This document shows, one piece after another, positions 9,189 through 18,565 of a DNA stretch of 64,000 bases; the first letter of the stretch is position 1, and every line of letters starts with the position of its first letter. A model generated the notes under the pieces. The model was not told where the DNA came from. It ran no database searches and saw only the letters and a program-made list of their open reading frames with translations. A program made the translations under genes and the position numbers. The stretch covers positions 682,001 to 746,000 of the forward strand of contig JABTUA010000001.1 of the NCBI GenBank assembly GCA_015075635.1. The letters are read 5' to 3'. Source of the DNA: Polyangiaceae bacterium (GTDB lineage: Bacteria > Myxococcota_A > Polyangia > Polyangiales > Polyangiaceae).

Positions 9189-9581
9189 TCACACGCCAGG
9201 GGGCGGCTTGTCAAAGTACCTCACCAAGCAAGTGAGGGCGCCTTGGTCGAGTGAGAGTTCGAAGTCCGCAACCTTCCCAGGTTCTGGCTTGACCTCCACA
9301 GTGCAGCTGCCGTGCTCGTCCGTGAACGTCAGCACGCATACTGGTGTCGCGGACGTGAAGCAGCCGAAACAGGTTCCGCCACCGTTGTCGCACCGCGGGT
9401 GCTCGCAGTCCCCGGTGGCGACGATGGCGCTCGACTTCAAGTAGATCTCTGTGCTGGTGCGGTCGACGCTGTACCCCAGCTCGCAATCGGGCCAATCGTC
9501 CTCGGAGTCTTCACTGCAACCGGCGACGCACGCGAGACACGTGGCACATGCCACGATCCCCCAAACGCCGCGAGAGGCCAC
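9189..9581 (-). CDS. Cys-rich lipoprotein of unknown function
   Basis: A 130-residue protein with a GTG start, signal peptide GIVACATCLACVAGCSED (lipobox VAGC), then a Cys-rich domain (DCEHPRCDNGGGTCFGCFTS) and a beta-rich C-terminus. No family is recognised. It is on the minus strand, opposite to the cassette direction. Confidence 0.65.
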   Translation of the reverse strand: MASRGVWGIVACATCLACVAGCSEDSEDDWPDCELGYSVDRTSTEIYLKSSAIVATGDCEHPRCDNGGGTCFGCFTSATPVCVLTFTDEHGSCTVEVKPEPGKVADFELSLDQGALTCLVRYFDKPPPGV

Positions 9582-9670
9582 TGACTAACGATAGCATGCA
9601 CCGGCCCAACTGCTCCTGCCCAAAGCCAACCACCCGAGACTCGTGCGCGTGCCAAAGCGCGACGACCGCC

Positions 9671-9834
9671 GCATAACTCACGTTGCACCCGCCGAACGCC
9701 AGCCCTGCCGACTTCACCGTCCGTTCCGCTTCCGCGGGCGAACATTCTGATGCGGCACTCGCCCGCGTCTGCAGCGCCTTGCCGACTGACGACTTGACGC
9801 TCGGCGTTCGCGGGTGAACGTGGTTCCGTTATCC
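9671..9834 (+). repeat. attC-16
   Basis: R'' GCATAAC, R' GTTATCC; outer arm TCACG, inner stem class i. Confidence 0.95.
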
Positions 9835-10200
9835 CGCTGTCTTCTCACCGGACAGCATCACGCAAGACCACGGCGCCGTACCCGCTGTTCTCTTGACCCT
9901 GCGGGGCCAGAGTTCCTCCGCTTCAACCAGCGCGGCCCAAGACCACGGCGCCTTGCGCACGGTTGGCGCTGAAAGTCGCTCACGCATCCGGTCGCGCCTT
10001 GCCAAGCCCCGCCCGTCGTTGCGCTCGAGAACGAGCCGGCTGTTGAAGTGGCCGCGCTGCAACCAAGACCAGGGCGCCTTGCCGACTGAACCGATCGACC
10101 AGAAGACGGGCGAGCTGTCGCGGAGCTCCGAGATCATGGCGTCGCGGCGCGCTGCGACGCCAACGGTCGCTGCTCCCCGAACAACCGTGGTTCCACCACG
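9835..10200. other. ORF-less cassette, family C
   Basis: 366 bp, with three variants of the CAAGACCACGGCGCC block and the CCGTGGTTCCACCACGG terminal inverted repeat. Confidence 0.75.
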
Positions 10201-10365
10201 GTATAACTCACGTTCCACCCGCCGAACGCGCGCCCGGCGGACTTCACCGTCCGTCCCGCGGCGGCCGGCGCCCAATTTTCAACGGCACGCGCCGGCCTCG
10301 AAAATGCCCCGCGCTCTGTTACGATGATCTCGCGCGTTCGCGGGTGAACGTGTGTCTCGTTATAC
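10201..10365 (+). repeat. attC-17
   Basis: R'' GTATAAC, R' GTTATAC; outer arm TCACG, inner stem class iv. Confidence 0.95.
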
Positions 10366-10550
10366 CGCTGTCTCGTGACCGGAAACGATCACGCAAGATC
10401 ACAGCGCCTTGCCGACTGCCCCTGCCGCCCAGCGGGCTCAGAGTGCTTCGCCCAAGTGCGAAGCGAGACCCCGAAGCGCCTTGCCAACCGCAGCGCGGTG
10501 AACAGAAGCCGCGCGAGCGTAGCGTGCGCGTGTGGGCTATTCTGCGATCC
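10366..10550. other. 5' part of a family C element upstream of a lipoprotein gene
   Basis: Starts CGCTGTCTCGTGACCGGAAA like family C and carries a CAAGATCACAGCGCC block and GAAGCCGCGCGAGC, then runs directly into a coding sequence. It may be the leader of that gene. Confidence 0.6.
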
Positions 10551-10552
10551 AA

Positions 10553-11071
10553 GTGAAAAGCAGCGTGGCCCTCACAGCGACACCGCTCATGGCGTGCCTC
10601 ATCGCCACCATCACGTCGGTCCTGTTCATGACAGCGTGCCCGGGTGCTGAGGATTCGCATCGTCCCGGGGCCGATGCTGGATCTGACTCATCGCCAACGA
10701 ACTGTGATAACGACGAGCAGTGCGGTCCTGGACAGTGCTGCCGGACCGCAGGCCAGTACTGCGCTCCGCGCGTTCCGATTGACCCGGGCGAATCGACCTG
10801 CTCGATGTGGGGCGCGGATGGGTATTTCGTCTGTTTCTGTATCCCACCCTCCGCCGAAACTTCGTTGTGTCCCAATTTCCCCGTCCAGCCGCAAGTCTCT
10901 GAGAGTTGTTCCCCTCAACCCTATCTGCGCTGCGCCTTGTTGTGTGATTCCGGTCTCTGCGTGTGCGAGACAGAGGGGCCCAAGTTTTTGGGGGACGGGG
11001 GTGCAACCGTCGCCAGTTGCCCCCCACCTGATTGGACCGCGTGCAATGCCGATTCTGGCGGGGCCGACTAA
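10553..11071 (+). CDS. Cys-rich lipoprotein inserted in a family C element
   Basis: A 172-residue protein. The signal peptide ends in SVLFMTAC, a good lipobox. The mature protein has 18 or more Cys in the style of small disulfide domains (CDNDEQCGPGQCCRTAGQYC, CALLCDSGLCVC). A GTG start before the hydrophobic stretch is chosen; an upstream in-frame GTG is at 10532. The cassette is unusual because the gene sits between the two halves of an otherwise ORF-less family C element. Confidence 0.7.
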   Translation: MKSSVALTATPLMACLIATITSVLFMTACPGAEDSHRPGADAGSDSSPTNCDNDEQCGPGQCCRTAGQYCAPRVPIDPGESTCSMWGADGYFVCFCIPPSAETSLCPNFPVQPQVSESCSPQPYLRCALLCDSGLCVCETEGPKFLGDGGATVASCPPPDWTACNADSGGAD

Positions 11072-11244
11072 GTTGTCGCACGGGTGCGCAGCCGTTCAAT
11101 CCGGCTCTACCGCGGGCACCGGAGCAATCGATCCGAATCCGAACGGAAGCCGCGCGACCTGGCGCCGAGCTCCGAGCTCACGGCGCCGCCCCGCACGGAA
11201 ACGCTCACGGTCTCCGCGCCCAGAACAACCGTGGTTCCACCACG
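11072..11244. other. 3' part of the split family C element
   Basis: Contains GCGCGACCTGGCGCCGAGCT and the CAACCGTGGTTCCACCACGG tail shared with family C. No gene is visible. Confidence 0.6.
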
Positions 11245-11409
11245 GGATAACTCACGTTGCACCCGCCGAACGCCGGCCTTGCGGACTTCACCGTCCGTTC
11301 CGCTTCCGCGGGCGACCATTCTGATACGGCACTCGCCCGCGTCTACAGCGCCTTGCCGACTGACGACTTGACGCTCGGCGTTCGCGGGTGAACGTGTGTC
11401 TCGTTATAC
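11245..11409 (+). repeat. attC-18
   Basis: R'' GGATAAC, R' GTTATAC; outer arm TCACG, inner stem class i. Confidence 0.95.
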
Positions 11410-11645
11410 CGCTGTCTTCTGACCGGAAACGATCACGCGAAGACCACGGCGCCTTGCCGACTGTCTTTGCCGCGCTGCGGTCTCAGAGTGCTTCGCCCAA
11501 GCGCCACGCGCGGCCCCAAGCGCCTTGCCGACGTGGCGCGGTGAACAGAAGCCGCGCGAGCTGGCGCCGAGCTCCGAGATCACGGCGCCAGGCGAGCTGC
11601 AACGCCAACCGTCGCTGCTCCCCGAACAAGCGTGATTCCACCACG
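11410..11645. other. ORF-less cassette, family C (short form)
   Basis: 236 bp. It has the family C start and tail but lacks about 130 bp of the middle; its left part resembles the leader at 10366-10550. Confidence 0.7.
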
Positions 11646-11810
11646 GTATAACTCGCGTTCCACCCGCCGAACGCGCGCCTTGCGCTCTTCACCGTCCGTC
11701 CCGCGGCGGCCGGCGCCCAATTTTCAACGGCACGCGCCGGCCTCGAAAACGCCCCGCGCTCTGTTACGATGATCTCGCGCGTTCGCGGGTGAACGCGTGT
11801 CTCGTTACCC
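11646..11810 (+). repeat. attC-19
   Basis: R'' GTATAAC, R' GTTACCC (variant core); outer arm TCGCG, inner stem class iv. Confidence 0.93.
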
Positions 11811-12069
11811 AGCCACACTTTCGCACGCTGTTGTGCAGCGCCGGTAAACAACAGCGCCTTGCCTACGGCTGAAGTTTGTAAGTCTCTCGCGCGTACCCAC
11901 GCGTCTCGATTCACCCGTAGGTCTTGCCGCTGGCAGCGGTGGCAACAGTAGCGAACCGGCGCTGCTCGCGGTCCATCGCGCTCTGGCCAGAATCACCGTC
12001 GGGAGCTGACGAAGACGACAGCGGCGCCCTGCTCTCCGCGCCGCGCTTTTCCCCCAGATTTTCAACGCT
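11811..12069. other. ORF-less cassette, family B (long form)
   Basis: 259 bp, about 25 bp longer than the other family B copies because of extra sequence near GACGAAGACGACAGCGGCGC before the final TTTTCAACGCTGGGTAAC. Confidence 0.7.
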
Positions 12070-12232
12070 GGGTAACTCGACGTTGCACCCGCCGAACGCC
12101 GTCGTGCCTTGCCCAACCGTCCGTTCCGATTTCGCGGGCGAACACACTGTCTTCGGCACTCGCCCGCGCTGCACCGCCGCGCGATCTGTTAGGATGTGCC
12201 TGGCGTTCGCGGGTGAACGCCGTTCGTTATCC
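12070..12232 (+). repeat. attC-20
   Basis: R'' GGGTAAC, R' GTTATCC; outer arm TCGACG, inner stem class i. Confidence 0.95.
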
Positions 12233-12467
12233 AGGCGCACTTTCGCGCTCTGTTGTGCAGCGCCGCCAAGCCCACGGCGCCTTGCCCGCGGTTGAAGTTC
12301 GAAAGTCACTCACGCGTTCCCACGCGTCTCGATCAGCCCCGAGGTCGTGCCGCTGGTGGCCATGCCACTGATGGCGTACCGGCGCTGCTCGCGGCCCATC
12401 GCGCTCGGGCCAGAATCACCGTCAGGATCCGACGAAGCACGGAACTTCACCGTCGATTTTCAACGCT
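12233..12467. other. ORF-less cassette, family B
   Basis: 235 bp, apparently identical to the cassettes at 15319 and 27438. Its own attC is the one broken by the IS4-family element. Confidence 0.75.
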
Positions 12468-12473
12468 GGCTAA

Positions 12474-12482
12474 CTCGACGTT
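12474..12482. repeat. IS target-site duplication, left copy
   Basis: CTCGACGTT, repeated exactly at 13799-13807. Confidence 0.9.
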
Positions 12483-13798
12483 CTGAGGGATCCCCACGAA
12501 AACTAGACGGGCACCGGGGGCAACAAGTGCCGGCGCAGAGTGATGAGTGCCGCCAGAAGAGGTGGGAGCAAGGACGCCGGACGAGCGAGTAGCTGTCGGC
12601 CGATGAAGAAGGTCGAGAGCACCTCGCGTTTGCGCACTGTGTTGGCCTGCAGGTGCCTGGTCCAGTCCATTGCACGAGCTCCGAGCCCAACGAGCCAGGT
12701 GACGAGGGCAGCGAGAGTTCCGACGAGGAGCAGCAGCTCGAGTCGCTTCGCGGTACGGCAGTTCGCGTATCGCAGTCCGAAGCCCCAACGATGGCACTTG
12801 AGGTCGCGAAAGGTTTCTTCAATCTGCATGCGCAAGGTGTAAAGCTGCTTGATCCTGCGCTCACTGCCTTGGGTGTGAGGAAGCGATGTCGCGAGCAGCC
12901 ATGGAGCTCGGTGAAGGCGACGATACATCGCTGCGTTTGGCCCTCTGGGACCGCGGCGCGGGGCGCCCAGCGCGAGGCCTGTACGCCCGGACCAGGTAGA
13001 GATGGAAGCGGTAGTGATGGCGCCGCGAGAGCGCGACCTCGCCAACGTAGCGCGCCTTGGTGGTTGCCAGCGGATAGAGCGAGTGGGTGTAACACCAACG
13101 CCCCGTCTGCTCACGGAGGTACTTGATCTGGTTTCGAATTCGCCCGACCCAATCCCAACCGTAGGATTCGACTGCGCGAAACCATGGCCCGCGGAAACCT
13201 GCGTCCGTGACGATGATCGGTCGACAGTCTTCCGGCAGCACCAGACGCAGCGCCTGCAGGAACTCGCGGTGCGCGCCAGGGCTGTTGTAGCGCTTGAACG
13301 GGAACACACGCTCGTAGACAGAAATGGCCCGCCCACCCACTGGAATCGCCGCCTTGAGCATGAGCCATTGGCGCCCGAGCTCGAAGTCCGACCAGTCGAC
13401 GATGATTACCGGCCGCTTGTTCCCGGCCAAAGCGTTCGAGCCACGGCCCGGTAGATCCGGTCACGCTCGCCCTGTAGGTGTTGATTGCCGAGCAGCCTGT
13501 CAACGGCCTTGATCTGATGCTTCACGTGCGCGCGGCCAGCGAGGTTGCGCCCGAGCTGCGTCAGCGAGAGCTTCCCGCCGACCAGGAGAGCCTGGACGAC
13601 TCGCACGAGTGCCGCGGCGCGTGCCGTGTGCCCGACCACTTCTCGACGCCCAAGCCAGCGTGATAGAACCTGAACGGCGTGCATGTGGATTCTCCGATCG
13701 TTGGGGTTGTCGCAAACACCAATTGATCAGAAGTCCGCATGCACGTCGATCCCCCATTTCTCTAGCGATCCGTCACCAAATTCGAGGGGATTCCTCAG
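12483..13798 (-). mobile_element. IS4-family insertion sequence (1316 bp)
   Basis: Bounded by terminal inverted repeats CTGAGGGATCCCC (left) and, on the complement, CTGAGGAATCCCC (right), with a perfect 9-bp target duplication. It carries one minus-strand transposase gene that is full length but frameshifted. The clean ends show a simple insertion into an attC, which is expected to destroy that recombination site. Confidence 0.92.
12503..13684 (-). pseudogene. IS4-family DDE transposase, two frameshifts
   Basis: Total length is about 394 codons, normal for IS4-family transposases, but the protein is spread over three frames. The N-terminal DNA-binding part runs from 13684 (MHAVQVLSRWLGRREVV...). 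The catalytic part starts near 13430 and contains VIIVDWSDF and IVTDAGFRGPW (first and second Asp). The C-terminal part after about 12900 contains YTLRMQIEETFRDLK, the Y-R-E-K signature with the catalytic Glu. Either the element is inactive or the assembly has indel errors; the perfect target duplication suggests a recent arrival. Confidence 0.88.
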
Positions 13799-13807
13799 CT
13801 CGACGTT
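13799..13807. repeat. IS target-site duplication, right copy
   Basis: CTCGACGTT; the attC palindrome resumes directly after it with GCACCCGCC. Confidence 0.9.
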
Positions 13808-13967
13808 GCACCCGCCGAACGCCGGCCAGGCCGAGTTTCACCGTCCGTTCCGCGCCGGCGGGCGACCACTCTGTCTTCGGAACTCGCCCGCCTCTGCGGC
13901 GCCTCGCGCTCTGCTAAGATCATCTCCGGCGTTCGCGGGTGAACGCCGATCGTTAAACAGCCGAACC

Positions 13968-14405
13968 ATGGCCCTGGGACCGCACGTTCCGGAGTGGGCC
14001 CAGCTCCAACAGGCCCTCGCGGCGCTCGCGCACGACGCGTGCGCGACGAGCGCCTCCGTTCTCGACGCTTGGGGCTTGCCTTGGTGCTGCGCGCCGCACC
14101 ACAACATCGCCGTTGCGAGGGACGCCGCGCGCAGTCTCCGCCGCGCGCTCGCGTCGCTTGATCTTCCACTGCAGCAGGGCGGTTCACTTGATCGCCTCTG
14201 TAGCGCCGACGATGCTGGCGTGGCGTACGTTCGCTCCTTCGCCACCGTCTACGTGCTCGTCCTGCGATACGACGCACTGCCGGACCTAACCAGGGCGCGA
14301 CGCGCGACCCTCCAAGCCCTTCCGCAGATCGAAGCGCTGGTCGAGAAGCTGCCGCCACCGGCGGGCCCAGGTTCAGGGTCGGCCGAGGCCCTTGGCAGCG
14401 CTTGA
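13968..14405 (+). CDS. Roadblock/LC7-like protein (copy 1)
   Basis: A 145-residue protein starting 10 nt after the attC core. The order of elements suggests a Roadblock/LC7 (longin-like) fold: an N-terminal helix (WAQLQQALAALAHDACATS), the strand pair ASVLDAWGLPWCC, a helix with ARDAARSLRRALA, the strand AGVAYVRSFATVYVLVLRY and a final helix LPQIEALVEKL. In myxobacteria such proteins often regulate Ras-like GTPases of the MglA type. The family assignment is by pattern only. An apparently identical copy with its attC lies at 39301. Confidence 0.6.
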   Translation: MALGPHVPEWAQLQQALAALAHDACATSASVLDAWGLPWCCAPHHNIAVARDAARSLRRALASLDLPLQQGGSLDRLCSADDAGVAYVRSFATVYVLVLRYDALPDLTRARRATLQALPQIEALVEKLPPPAGPGSGSAEALGSA

Positions 14406-14437
14406 GATACCGCGACGTCGACACCGTTCCTCGCGCT

Positions 14438-14604
14438 GTCTAACTCGACGTTGCACCCGCCGAACGCCGGTAGTGGCGAGTTTCACCGTCCGTTCCGCGC
14501 CGGCGGGCGACCACTCTGTCTTCGGCACTCGCCCGCCTCTGCAGCCCCTCGCGCTCTGCTACGATGGTCTCCGGCGTTCGCGGGTGAACGCCGTTTCGTT
14601 ATAC
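14438..14604 (+). repeat. attC-22
   Basis: R'' GTCTAAC, R' GTTATAC; outer arm TCGACG, inner stem class ii. Same internal sequence as attC-56. Confidence 0.95.
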
Positions 14605-14641
14605 AGCCTGGGCTGACCGCGATCTCCGACCGGAGCAGCAC

Positions 14642-15124
14642 TTGCCATCCTCCAGTAGACGCATTCTCGTCTCAGCCCGAATCTTCCGACCGTCAACCCA
14701 ACTGCTGGCTGCGCTCCGGCAGCTCAGGGAGGCTCGCGGCGCAGACGAGATCACTGACGCTTACGATGCGTTCCTTCTAGATCCTGGTCTGGGCCCGCCG
14801 ACCTACCTTACAAGCGACGGCCGCATCGTGTGGGATGACGACATCTGGGACGTTGCAGGGACACGCGCCGACGCTTTCACCGCGCTCCTCGCTGGAGTGC
14901 GGAAGACGGGCCTTTCGGAACTACGCGAGCTAATGCCGCCACGTCCACCAACCTCGTCCGACTGTGCAGAGTGCTCCGCGACCGGCTGGTTTGATGCGCA
15001 TGGCGCTCTGATAGATGTGAACGGTCGGCCATTCTCGATCGTCTGTTCAAAATGCGCTGGGCTCGGATGGACAGATCCGTCCGTGGTGCTGGACGAGTCG
15101 GTGCTCGAGGCTGGGTTACCCTAG
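14642..15124 (+). CDS. Hypothetical protein with a DnaJ-like CxxCxGxG zinc motif
   Basis: A 160-residue protein. The N-terminal two thirds are mixed helix/strand of unknown family. The C-terminal third has CAECSATGWFDAHG and CSKCAGLGW, a pair of CxxCxxxG knuckles like those of DnaJ zinc domains, which would bind one zinc. The TTG start is chosen because GGAG lies 7 nt upstream; no ATG is available nearby. Confidence 0.6.
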   Translation: MPSSSRRILVSARIFRPSTQLLAALRQLREARGADEITDAYDAFLLDPGLGPPTYLTSDGRIVWDDDIWDVAGTRADAFTALLAGVRKTGLSELRELMPPRPPTSSDCAECSATGWFDAHGALIDVNGRPFSIVCSKCAGLGWTDPSVVLDESVLEAGLP

Positions 15125-15153
15125 CGTGGGATCAGAGCGCACTTCCGCGCGCT

Positions 15154-15318
15154 GTCTAACTCGACGTTGCACCCGCCGAACGCCGGTCATGGCGTGTTTC
15201 ACCGTCCGTTCCGCGCCGGCGGGCGACCACTCTGTCTTCGGCACTCGCCCGCCTCTGCGGCGCCCCGCGGTCTGGTACGATGTTCCTGGCGTTCGCGGGT
15301 GAACGCCGTTCGTTATCC
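15154..15318 (+). repeat. attC-23
   Basis: R'' GTCTAAC, R' GTTATCC; outer arm TCGACG, inner stem class ii. Confidence 0.95.
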
Positions 15319-15553
15319 AGGCGCACTTTCGCGCTCTGTTGTGCAGCGCCGCCAAGCCCACGGCGCCTTGCCCGCGGTTGAAGTTCGAAAGTCACTCACG
15401 CGTTCCCACGCGTCTCGATCAGCCCCGAGGTCGTGCCGCTGGTGGCCATGCCACTGATGGCGTACCGGCGCTGCTCGCGGCCCATCGCGCTCGGGCCAGA
15501 ATCACCGTCAGGATCCGACGAAGCACGGAACTTCACCGTCGATTTTCAACGCT
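15319..15553. other. ORF-less cassette, family B
   Basis: 235 bp; the uninterrupted twin of the cassette whose attC received the IS4 element. The third copy is at 27438. Confidence 0.75.
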
Positions 15554-15719
15554 GGCTAACTCGACGTTGCACCCGCCGAACGCCGGCCAGGCCGAGTTTC
15601 ACCGTCCGTTCCGCGCCGGCGGGCGACCACTCTGTCTTCGGAACTCGCCCGCCTCTGCGGCGCCTCGCGCTCTGCTAAGATCATCTCCGGCGTTCGCGGG
15701 TGAACGCCGATCGTTATCC
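15554..15719 (+). repeat. attC-24
   Basis: R'' GGCTAAC, R' GTTATCC; outer arm TCGACG, inner stem class ii. The intact version of attC-21. Confidence 0.95.
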
Positions 15720-16004
15720 AACCGTCGCACCTTCACCCAAGGGCAGCGCTTCCAAGACCACGGCGCCATGCGGACGGTCGAAGCTGAAAGTCGCTCGCGC
15801 GTTCCCACGCGTCTCGACAAGCCCCGACCGTGATCGCGCTCGAGGCGGTGGTGACTGACGCCGCGCTGCATCCGCGGCCCCAAGTGCCGCGCGAACTGTA
15901 CCGCCGTCGAAGAGTCCCACGGCGACGCCGAGCTCCGAGTCCGTGGCGTCTCGCTCCGTCGTCACCAGGCCACTGTCCCAGAAATCACCGTAATTTCCTC
16001 CGTT
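15720..16004. other. ORF-less cassette, family A (divergent)
   Basis: 285 bp, clearly diverged from the 4519/4970 types, yet with the same length and ends, so substitutions accumulated without net indels. Confidence 0.75.
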
Positions 16005-16169
16005 GGCTAACTCGCCGTTCCACCCGACGAACGCGGTCTTCGCGAGTTTCACCGTCCGTTCCGCGACGGCCGGCGCCCTCTCTGTCTACGGCTTGCGCCG
16101 GCCTGCGAAAACGCAGTGCCGTCTGTTACGATGTTCCTCGCGTTCGCGGGTGAACGCGATTCGTTATCC
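16005..16169 (+). repeat. attC-25
   Basis: R'' GGCTAAC, R' GTTATCC; outer arm TCGCCG, inner stem class iv. Confidence 0.95.
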
Positions 16170-16454
16170 CACCGTCGCACCTTCGCCCAGGGGCAGCGCT
16201 GCCAAGACAACGGCGCCCGGACCGCTGTTCAATTTGGAAGTCTCTCGCGCGTTCCCACACGTCTCGACAAGACCCAACCGTCGTCGCGCTGGAAGCGATG
16301 GCGACTGACACGGCGCTGCATCCGCGGCCCCATGTGCCGCGACGACCACAGCGCCCTCGAAGAAGTCCAAGTCGAGGCGCAATTTCGAGTCTTCGAGGCC
16401 GACCTTCGCCGAACCCGGGCCACTGACCCAGGAATCACCGCGATTTCCTCCGTG
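16170..16454. other. ORF-less cassette, family A
   Basis: 285 bp, close to the copies at 4519 and 5820. Confidence 0.75.
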
Positions 16455-16620
16455 GCATAACTCGACGTTGCACCCGCCGAACGCCGGTCTGGCCTTGCCC
16501 AAGCGCCCGTTCCACGACCGCGGGCGACCACTCTGTCTTCGGCACTCGCCCGCGGCTGTAGCGCCTCGCGCTCTGCTAAGATGATCTCCGGCGTTCGCGG
16601 GTGAACGCGATTCGTTATAC
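16455..16620 (+). repeat. attC-26
   Basis: R'' GCATAAC, R' GTTATAC; outer arm TCGACG, inner stem class i. Confidence 0.95.
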
Positions 16621-16935
16621 AGATCAGGCTTCTCCAACCGGAGAGACAGCGCCGAGCGCGCCAGTACCGCCGCGACGACGGACGACGCTGACGGTCTCTC
16701 GCGCATCCGGTCGCGCCTTGCCGACCCCCAACCGTCTTCGCGGCTGAAGCGACGACGACTGCGAACGCAAGCGGCGCTGCATGGGCATCGGAAGCGCCAC
16801 GCCGAGCAACAGGTCCGAGAAATGCCCAGCACTCAGCACCCGCGCCGGCTGAGCTCGAGTTCCAAGTCCACAGCGCCCCGACTCACGGTGACGCCGGAGT
16901 CTCAGTGCCCAGAATCACCGATATTTCAAAGCACT
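16621..16935. other. ORF-less cassette, family D
   Basis: 315 bp beginning AGATCAGGCTTCTCC and ending CCAGAATCACCGATATTTC. It carries the GCGCATCCGGTCGCGCC hairpin block. This cassette plus attC-27 recurs at 33902-34381. Confidence 0.75.
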
Positions 16936-17100
16936 GTATAACTGCCGTTCCACCCGACGAACGCCGGCCTGGCCTTGCCCCACCGTCCGTTCCGCGCCCG
17001 CGGGCGACACACTGATGCGGCACGCGCCCGCGTGCGTTCACGCCCCGCGCTCTGTTACGATGTTCCTCGGCGTTCGCGGGTGAACGTCATCTCGTTATAC
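16936..17100 (+). repeat. attC-27
   Basis: R'' GTATAAC, R' GTTATAC; outer arm TGCCG, inner stem class i. Confidence 0.95.
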
Positions 17101-17335
17101 AGCCGCACTTTCGCTCTCTGAAGTGCAGCGCCGCCAAGACCACGGCGCCTTGCCGACGGTCGAAGTTCGAAAGTCACTCGCGTGTTCCCACGCGTCTCGC
17201 GCACCCCGGAGCTCGTGCCGCTCGAGACGGAGCCACCGATGGCGAACCGGCGCTGCTCGCGGTCCACGGCGCTTTCGCCAGTTTCACCGTCAGGAACCGA
17301 CGAAGCACGGAACTTCACCGCCGATTTTCAACGCT
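17101..17335. other. ORF-less cassette, family B
   Basis: 235 bp, with AAGTGCAGCGCCGCCAAGACC near its start and the usual TTTTCAACGCTGTCTAAC end. Confidence 0.75.
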
Positions 17336-17501
17336 GTCTAACTCGACGTTGCACCCGCCGAACGCCGGCTGTGCCGAGTTTCACCGTCCGTTCCGCGCCG
17401 GCGGGCGACCACTCTGTCTTCGGCACTCGCCCGCCTCTGCAGCGCTTCGCGCTCTGCTAAGATCATCTCCGGCGTTCGCGGGTGAACGCCGTTCGTTATC
17501 C
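17336..17501 (+). repeat. attC-28
   Basis: R'' GTCTAAC, R' GTTATCC; outer arm TCGACG, inner stem class ii. Confidence 0.95.
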
Positions 17502-17511
17502 GGACGTTCCA

Positions 17512-17961
17512 ATGCACGTCGACGTGGCGACTATCAACGATCCCGAGGTTCGCGAACTCGCACGAGAGGCCGAAAACTTTCTCACGTCGCACACCTGGTG
17601 CCGAAGCGTCGTTGCGGGCCGGCTTGCATTCGCAATTCCTGCGGTGCTCGGCGTGTTTCTTTTCGACATCGTCCCCGCTCAGCCCGAAATCGACGCTACA
17701 CTCTGGGTCGTCGTCGGCGATGTTCCACCGGCCTATCTGGCTGTGGATCCCGACGCTTCCTGGCAGTCCGCACTGGCCGGCTACGTTGATGAGATGCGGC
17801 TCTGGATCGCTGCAGTTCGAGCGGGTACACCCACGACCGACCTAATCCCCGTTGATGCAGAGCCGACCCTCGAGCACGCGGATATGCTCGCGAGCCGCCT
17901 CGACTTCATCGAGGCACAGCTCATTGAAGTCCCCCCGGCCTCGATCGAGAGCGCCGGCTAA
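17512..17961 (+). CDS. Conserved-looking hypothetical protein
   Basis: A 149-residue protein with no signal peptide. A helical N-terminus (REAENFLTSHTWC) is followed by the strand-rich core AFAIPAVLGVFLFDI and ATLWVVVGDVPPAYLAVD, then a helix with YVDEMRLWIAAVR and an acidic C-terminal helix. The style is that of a small soluble domain of unknown function; no confident family name. The TAA stop is part of the R'' core GGCTAAC of attC-29. The ATG is 10 nt after the preceding attC core. Confidence 0.65.
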   Translation: MHVDVATINDPEVRELAREAENFLTSHTWCRSVVAGRLAFAIPAVLGVFLFDIVPAQPEIDATLWVVVGDVPPAYLAVDPDASWQSALAGYVDEMRLWIAAVRAGTPTTDLIPVDAEPTLEHADMLASRLDFIEAQLIEVPPASIESAG

Positions 17962-18120
17962 CTCACGTTCCACCCGCCGAACGCCGGTCGTGTCGACTTC
18001 ACCGTCCGTTCCGCGCCCGCGGGCGAACATTCTGATGCGGCACTCGCCCGCGTCTGCAGCGCCTTGCCGACTGACGACTTGACGCTCGGCGTTCGCGGGT
18101 GAACGTGTGTCTCGTTATCC
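17956..18120 (+). repeat. attC-29
   Basis: R'' GGCTAAC (contains the stop codon of the preceding gene), R' GTTATCC; outer arm TCACG, inner stem class i. Confidence 0.95.
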
Positions 18121-18405
18121 CACCGTCGCACCTTCGCCCAGGGGCAGCGCTGCCAAGGCCACGGCGCCCGGACCGCTGTTGAAGTTGGAGGTCTCTCGCG
18201 CGTTCCCACGCGTCTCGACAAGCCCCAACCGTCGTCGCGCTCGAGGCGATGGCGACTGACACCGCGCTACATCCGCGGCCCCACACGCCGCGACGACCAC
18301 GGCGCCCTCGAAGAAGTCCAAGTCGAGGCGGAGCTCCGAGTCCTCGACGCCGACCTTCGCCGAACCCAGCCCACTGTCCCAGGAATCACCGCGATTTCCT
18401 CCGTG
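18121..18405. other. ORF-less cassette, family A
   Basis: 285 bp, with CAGCGCTGCCAAGGCCACGG at the first hairpin. Confidence 0.75.
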
Positions 18406-18565
18406 GCATAACTCGACGTTGCACCCGCCGAACGCCGTCTTGCCTTGCCCAACCGTCCGTTCCGCGTCGCGGGCGACACTCTGATACGGCACACGCCCGC
18501 TCTCCGGCGCCTCGCGCTCTGCTACGATGTTCCTGGCGTTCGCGGGTGAACGCCGTTCGTTATTC
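18406..18565 (+). repeat. attC-30
   Basis: R'' GCATAAC, R' GTTATTC; outer arm TCGACG, inner stem class iii. One of the shortest sites (160 bp). Confidence 0.95.

Larger units (their letters stand above)
12468..13958 (+). repeat. attC-21, interrupted by an IS4-family element
   Basis: The first 15 bp (R'' GGCTAAC plus TCGACGTT) lie left of the insertion and the remaining palindrome lies right, ending in GTTAAAC. Uninterrupted copies of the same site are attC-24 and attC-41. Confidence 0.9.
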
